Positions 4,177-6,082 of a stretch of DNA of 6,082 bases are shown piece after piece. Made by a program: the position numbers and the translations under genes. The DNA comes from Thermoplasmata archaeon (GTDB taxonomy: Archaea > Thermoplasmatota > Thermoplasmata > Thermoplasmatales > Thermoplasmataceae), in NCBI GenBank assembly GCA_021795055.1, contig JAJYPW010000057.1, forward strand, positions 1 through 6,082, written 5' to 3'. How positions within the stretch are numbered: the stretch's first letter is position 1; the number at the start of each line of letters is the position of its first letter. The notes beneath the pieces were generated by a model. That model was not told the origin of the DNA. It worked only from the letters and a program-made list of their open reading frames with translations, and did no database searches.

Positions 4177-6082
4177 TCACAGTACCGCCTTTAGTTCGCC
4201 TGGTCGTTTTCCCTCATAAACCTGGCCGTCATTCATCAGGTCCTGGACGATCTTGTCGACCCTGGCTTTCGAAATGTTCTTCGATTCGCACAGCGTTTCC
4301 AGGTCTTCCCTGGTTATGAAGCCATCCTTTCTTGTTGAATTCCTGATCGTGGTAATGATCAGTTCAAGATCGCTCCTCTGCCTTTGGGACATTCCGATAT
4401 TAATCATATCCACGTCTACCTTTCCTCCTACGGTGGCCACGTCCCTGAGATAATAGTCAAGAATTCCAGTGGCAAGCATTGCGTCGCTCTCAGTAACAAC
4501 GGTGGAAAGCCTGGTTCTCGCTGAAGCCTCGGACAGCCTGATCAGTGATTCAAGCTGCCTGGCAGTTATTTTCATAGTATCGTTGTGCCTGTTCCTCGCG
4601 TCGACATAAAATTCCCTGATGTAATTCATCGCCTCGTCCGACATGCGTGGAAATACCCTTGATTTCGCATAAGCCACGTATTTCCTGATCAGATCCCGGT
4701 CAATTTTCGGAAGATAATCTATTTCGTCGGGTATGTCAACCTGCTTTGATGCGCCAGCCTCAATTCCCCTGTATATCTCGCCCATCTTGTGCACGCGGAG
4801 CACATGGTTTGCCAGTTTTTCATCCTCATCAATTGCGGGTTTATCCTGAATCCTGAAAATTATGTCAAATCTCGACAGAAGAGGCGGAGGGAATTTAATC
4901 TGTTCCAGAAGTGAAAGTTCTGGGTCATATCTGCCCATAGACGGGTTGGCAGCGGCAAGAACAGAGCATCTGCTCTTCAGGGTGGCTATAATCCCTGCCT
5001 TGGATATGGTAATAGAATTATGCGACATGATACCGTTAGCAATAATGGTACGACTTGATGGGACGGTAACGTCATATACAAAGTCGCTGGAATTCATCTC
5101 GCTGATTGAATCTACCTGGTCCATGCAGAGTTTCAAAAGCATGCCTTTCTGATTGCCGCCAGCTGCATCTCTTTCCTCGATCACAAAGAGTTCATCGCCA
5201 ACCCTGACCCTGGATGATTGCACCGTCTTCAATCCACTGTCATATACCCACATCGGGTGATCTTCAGTGACGGTCAACTGCAATCCTCCCCTTGTACTGA
5301 ACCTGATGAGTTTGTCTTCATTCCTGTGTCTGCTGACCTGCGTTATCTTAGCAGGGAAAATATTTTCTGAGTCGCTGGAAACCACGTACACCGGATCCTT
5401 GAGCCTGAGGATTTCAGCTCTGCCGCGCCTGATAACCTTTACCGGGTTCTCTGACATCAGAGAATCCACGAATTCCGCGATGGTTCTTCTGGATCCGTCC
5501 GAAAAGGAGAGAACAGTTTCGCCGTGGAAACTCTGCTGTTCCATCGCTTCATGCATAGCTGCCGTATCCGTAGGATCCATCTTATCCAGTTCATCTATTG
5601 CGGCGAGTCCATTGTTTGCCATCACAAGGACACCAGCCTCCAGTGTCCAGCGTCCCTCACCGAAGTCGTCGCGCACAGCCGCAGCAGTCAGCCCGGCGGC
5701 GCTTGATCCCTTACCTGCAGCATAAACTCCGCGCGGTGAGAGCAGAGTCATGTAGCGAAGCAACTGGGATTTTGCAGTACCTGGGTCTCCCACAAGCAGG
5801 ATGTGTATGTCTCCCCTGATGGTGGTACCGTCCTTCATTGTCTTTCTCAGGCCGCCGAAGAGCTGCAGGATCAGTGCCCTCTTTATCATTTCATGACCGT
5901 AAATTGTCGGTGCTATAGACCCCTCAAAGAGAGTCGTGACATCTGGCTTCTGTGAAAGCTCCAGTATGATTTTCTCATCCTCCTTCGTGATTTCTATGTC
6001 CGAGATCTCCCTGACGTCCTTGTCGTGGTTTATTGTGTAAATGTAGGTATGGAATTCTGTCAGGGGTACTATCCCCTGCCTT
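4177..6082 (-). CDS. mcm: replicative DNA helicase MCM, C-terminal part, interrupted by a mini-intein (5' end off the right edge)
   Basis: The MCM hexamer unwinds DNA at the replication fork. The frame is open to the right edge, so the start and most of the N-terminal domain are missing; 634 codons are visible, 462 after intein removal. First seen is the end of the N-terminal domain and linker (RQGIVPLTEFHTYIY..., then SIAPTIYGHEMIKRALILQL). The AAA+ core follows: Walker A GDPGTAKSQ (5764-5790), helix-2 insert region (GLTAAAVRDD), Walker B LAAIDELDKM (5578-5607), intein, pre-sensor-1 hairpin ITISKAGI, sensor 1 AAANP (Asn at 4945-4947), arginine finger LLSRFD (Arg at 4870-4872) and sensor 2 ITARQLESLI (Arg at 4558-4560). 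A C-terminal winged-helix domain covers about 4180-4381. The ATG at 5889 is an internal methionine in YGHEMIKR, not a start. Every ATPase residue checked is intact, so the helicase should be functional once spliced. Confidence 0.96.
   Translation of the reverse strand, partial: RQGIVPLTEFHTYIYTINHDKDVREISDIEITKEDEKIILELSQKPDVTTLFEGSIAPTIYGHEMIKRALILQLFGGLRKTMKDGTTIRGDIHILLVGDPGTAKSQLLRYMTLLSPRGVYAAGKGSSAAGLTAAAVRDDFGEGRWTLEAGVLVMANNGLAAIDELDKMDPTDTAAMHEAMEQQSFHGETVLSFSDGSRRTIAEFVDSLMSENPVKVIRRGRAEILRLKDPVYVVSSDSENIFPAKITQVSRHRNEDKLIRFSTRGGLQLTVTEDHPMWVYDSGLKTVQSSRVRVGDELFVIEERDAAGGNQKGMLLKLCMDQVDSISEMNSSDFVYDVTVPSSRTIIANGIMSHNSITISKAGIIATLKSRCSVLAAANPSMGRYDPELSLLEQIKFPPPLLSRFDIIFRIQDKPAIDEDEKLANHVLRVHKMGEIYRGIEAGASKQVDIPDEIDYLPKIDRDLIRKYVAYAKSRVFPRMSDEAMNYIREFYVDARNRHNDTMKITARQLESLIRLSEASARTRLSTVVTESDAMLATGILDYYLRDVATVGGKVDVDMINIGMSQRQRSDLELIITTIRNSTRKDGFITREDLETLCESKNISKARVDKIVQDLMNDGQVYEGKRPGELKAVL
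5017..5532 (-). other. mini-intein inside MCM (172 residues, no homing endonuclease)
   Basis: In-frame protein-splicing element. MCM exteins join as MHEAMEQQ | SITISKAGI, a contiguous helicase sequence of normal length. The intein has the class 1 parts: Ser1 as first nucleophile in SFHGETVLSFSDG (block A), Thr89 and His92 of TEDH within LTVTEDHPMWVYDSG (block B), VYDVTVPSSRTIIANG with Asp154 (block F), and GIMSHN ending in His171-Asn172 (block G). Ser is the +1 residue. Between blocks B and F there are only about 60 residues and no LAGLIDADG-like pair, so the homing endonuclease domain is absent. Codon use resembles the flanking mcm, which argues against very recent arrival. Ser1 and the 172-residue length are typical of mini-inteins. 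Which named MCM/CDC21 insertion site this corresponds to I cannot settle without alignment. Excision is predicted, not shown. Confidence 0.95.

Noticed and set aside
5267..5725. Plus-strand open frame of 152 codons opposite mcm and its intein
   Set aside because: The serine-rich low-complexity translation is a mirror of the minus-strand coding frame; no motif or ribosome binding site supports it.
5887..5889. ATG at 5889 as the start of the MCM gene
   Set aside because: The frame is open to 6082 and the upstream codons encode MCM sequence (LFEGSIAPTIYGHE), so this is an internal methionine.
5583..6082. A second intein at the Walker A site of MCM
   Set aside because: The GDPGTAKSQLLRYM region and its flanks are contiguous helicase sequence. 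Other sites may exist in the N-terminal part beyond the window.

Overview
The window reads as archaeal chromosome, most likely from the Thermoplasmata. The evidence is an archaeal MCM helicase, an archaea-restricted DUF424 protein, a menaquinone-type C-methyltransferase, a TrpB2-type tryptophan synthase beta subunit with a short Sulfolobus-like TrpA, a TATA element placed for a leaderless transcript, and dense same-strand packing with 3-17 nt overlaps. Base composition looks near balanced. The lineage is inferred from protein family character and gene content, not from a database match.

All seven genes lie on the minus strand, so transcription runs from the right edge to the left. Right block (6082 to 3191): the 3' part of mcm, whose N-terminal half is off the window, then a DUF424 gene, then a UbiE/MenG-family methyltransferase with a GTG start. 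The spacings (about 23 nt, or a 4-nt overlap if the upstream GTG is used, then 3 nt) suggest one transcript. The mcm reading frame is interrupted by a 172-residue mini-intein (5017-5532) with no homing endonuclease. It sits between Walker B and the pre-sensor-1 hairpin of the ATPase domain.

Middle gap (3122-3190): the only real intergenic region. It carries a TATA-like element about 25 nt upstream of the trpB GTG start, so the trp transcript is probably leaderless. I see no T-rich terminator for the upstream block.

Left block (3121 to 1): a trp operon in the order trpB2-trpA-trpD-trpF, with trpF running off the left edge. The genes overlap by 4, 17 and 8 nt, and each downstream gene has a clear Shine-Dalgarno sequence. 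Together they encode phosphoribosylation of anthranilate (TrpD), isomerisation of PRA (TrpF), and cleavage of indole-3-glycerol phosphate plus condensation of indole (TrpA and TrpB2). TrpE, TrpG and TrpC are not in the window and may lie further left.

The most noteworthy items are the mcm mini-intein, the TrpB2-only tryptophan synthase arrangement with its Sulfolobus-like gene order, and unusual substitutions in two conserved TrpD loops.
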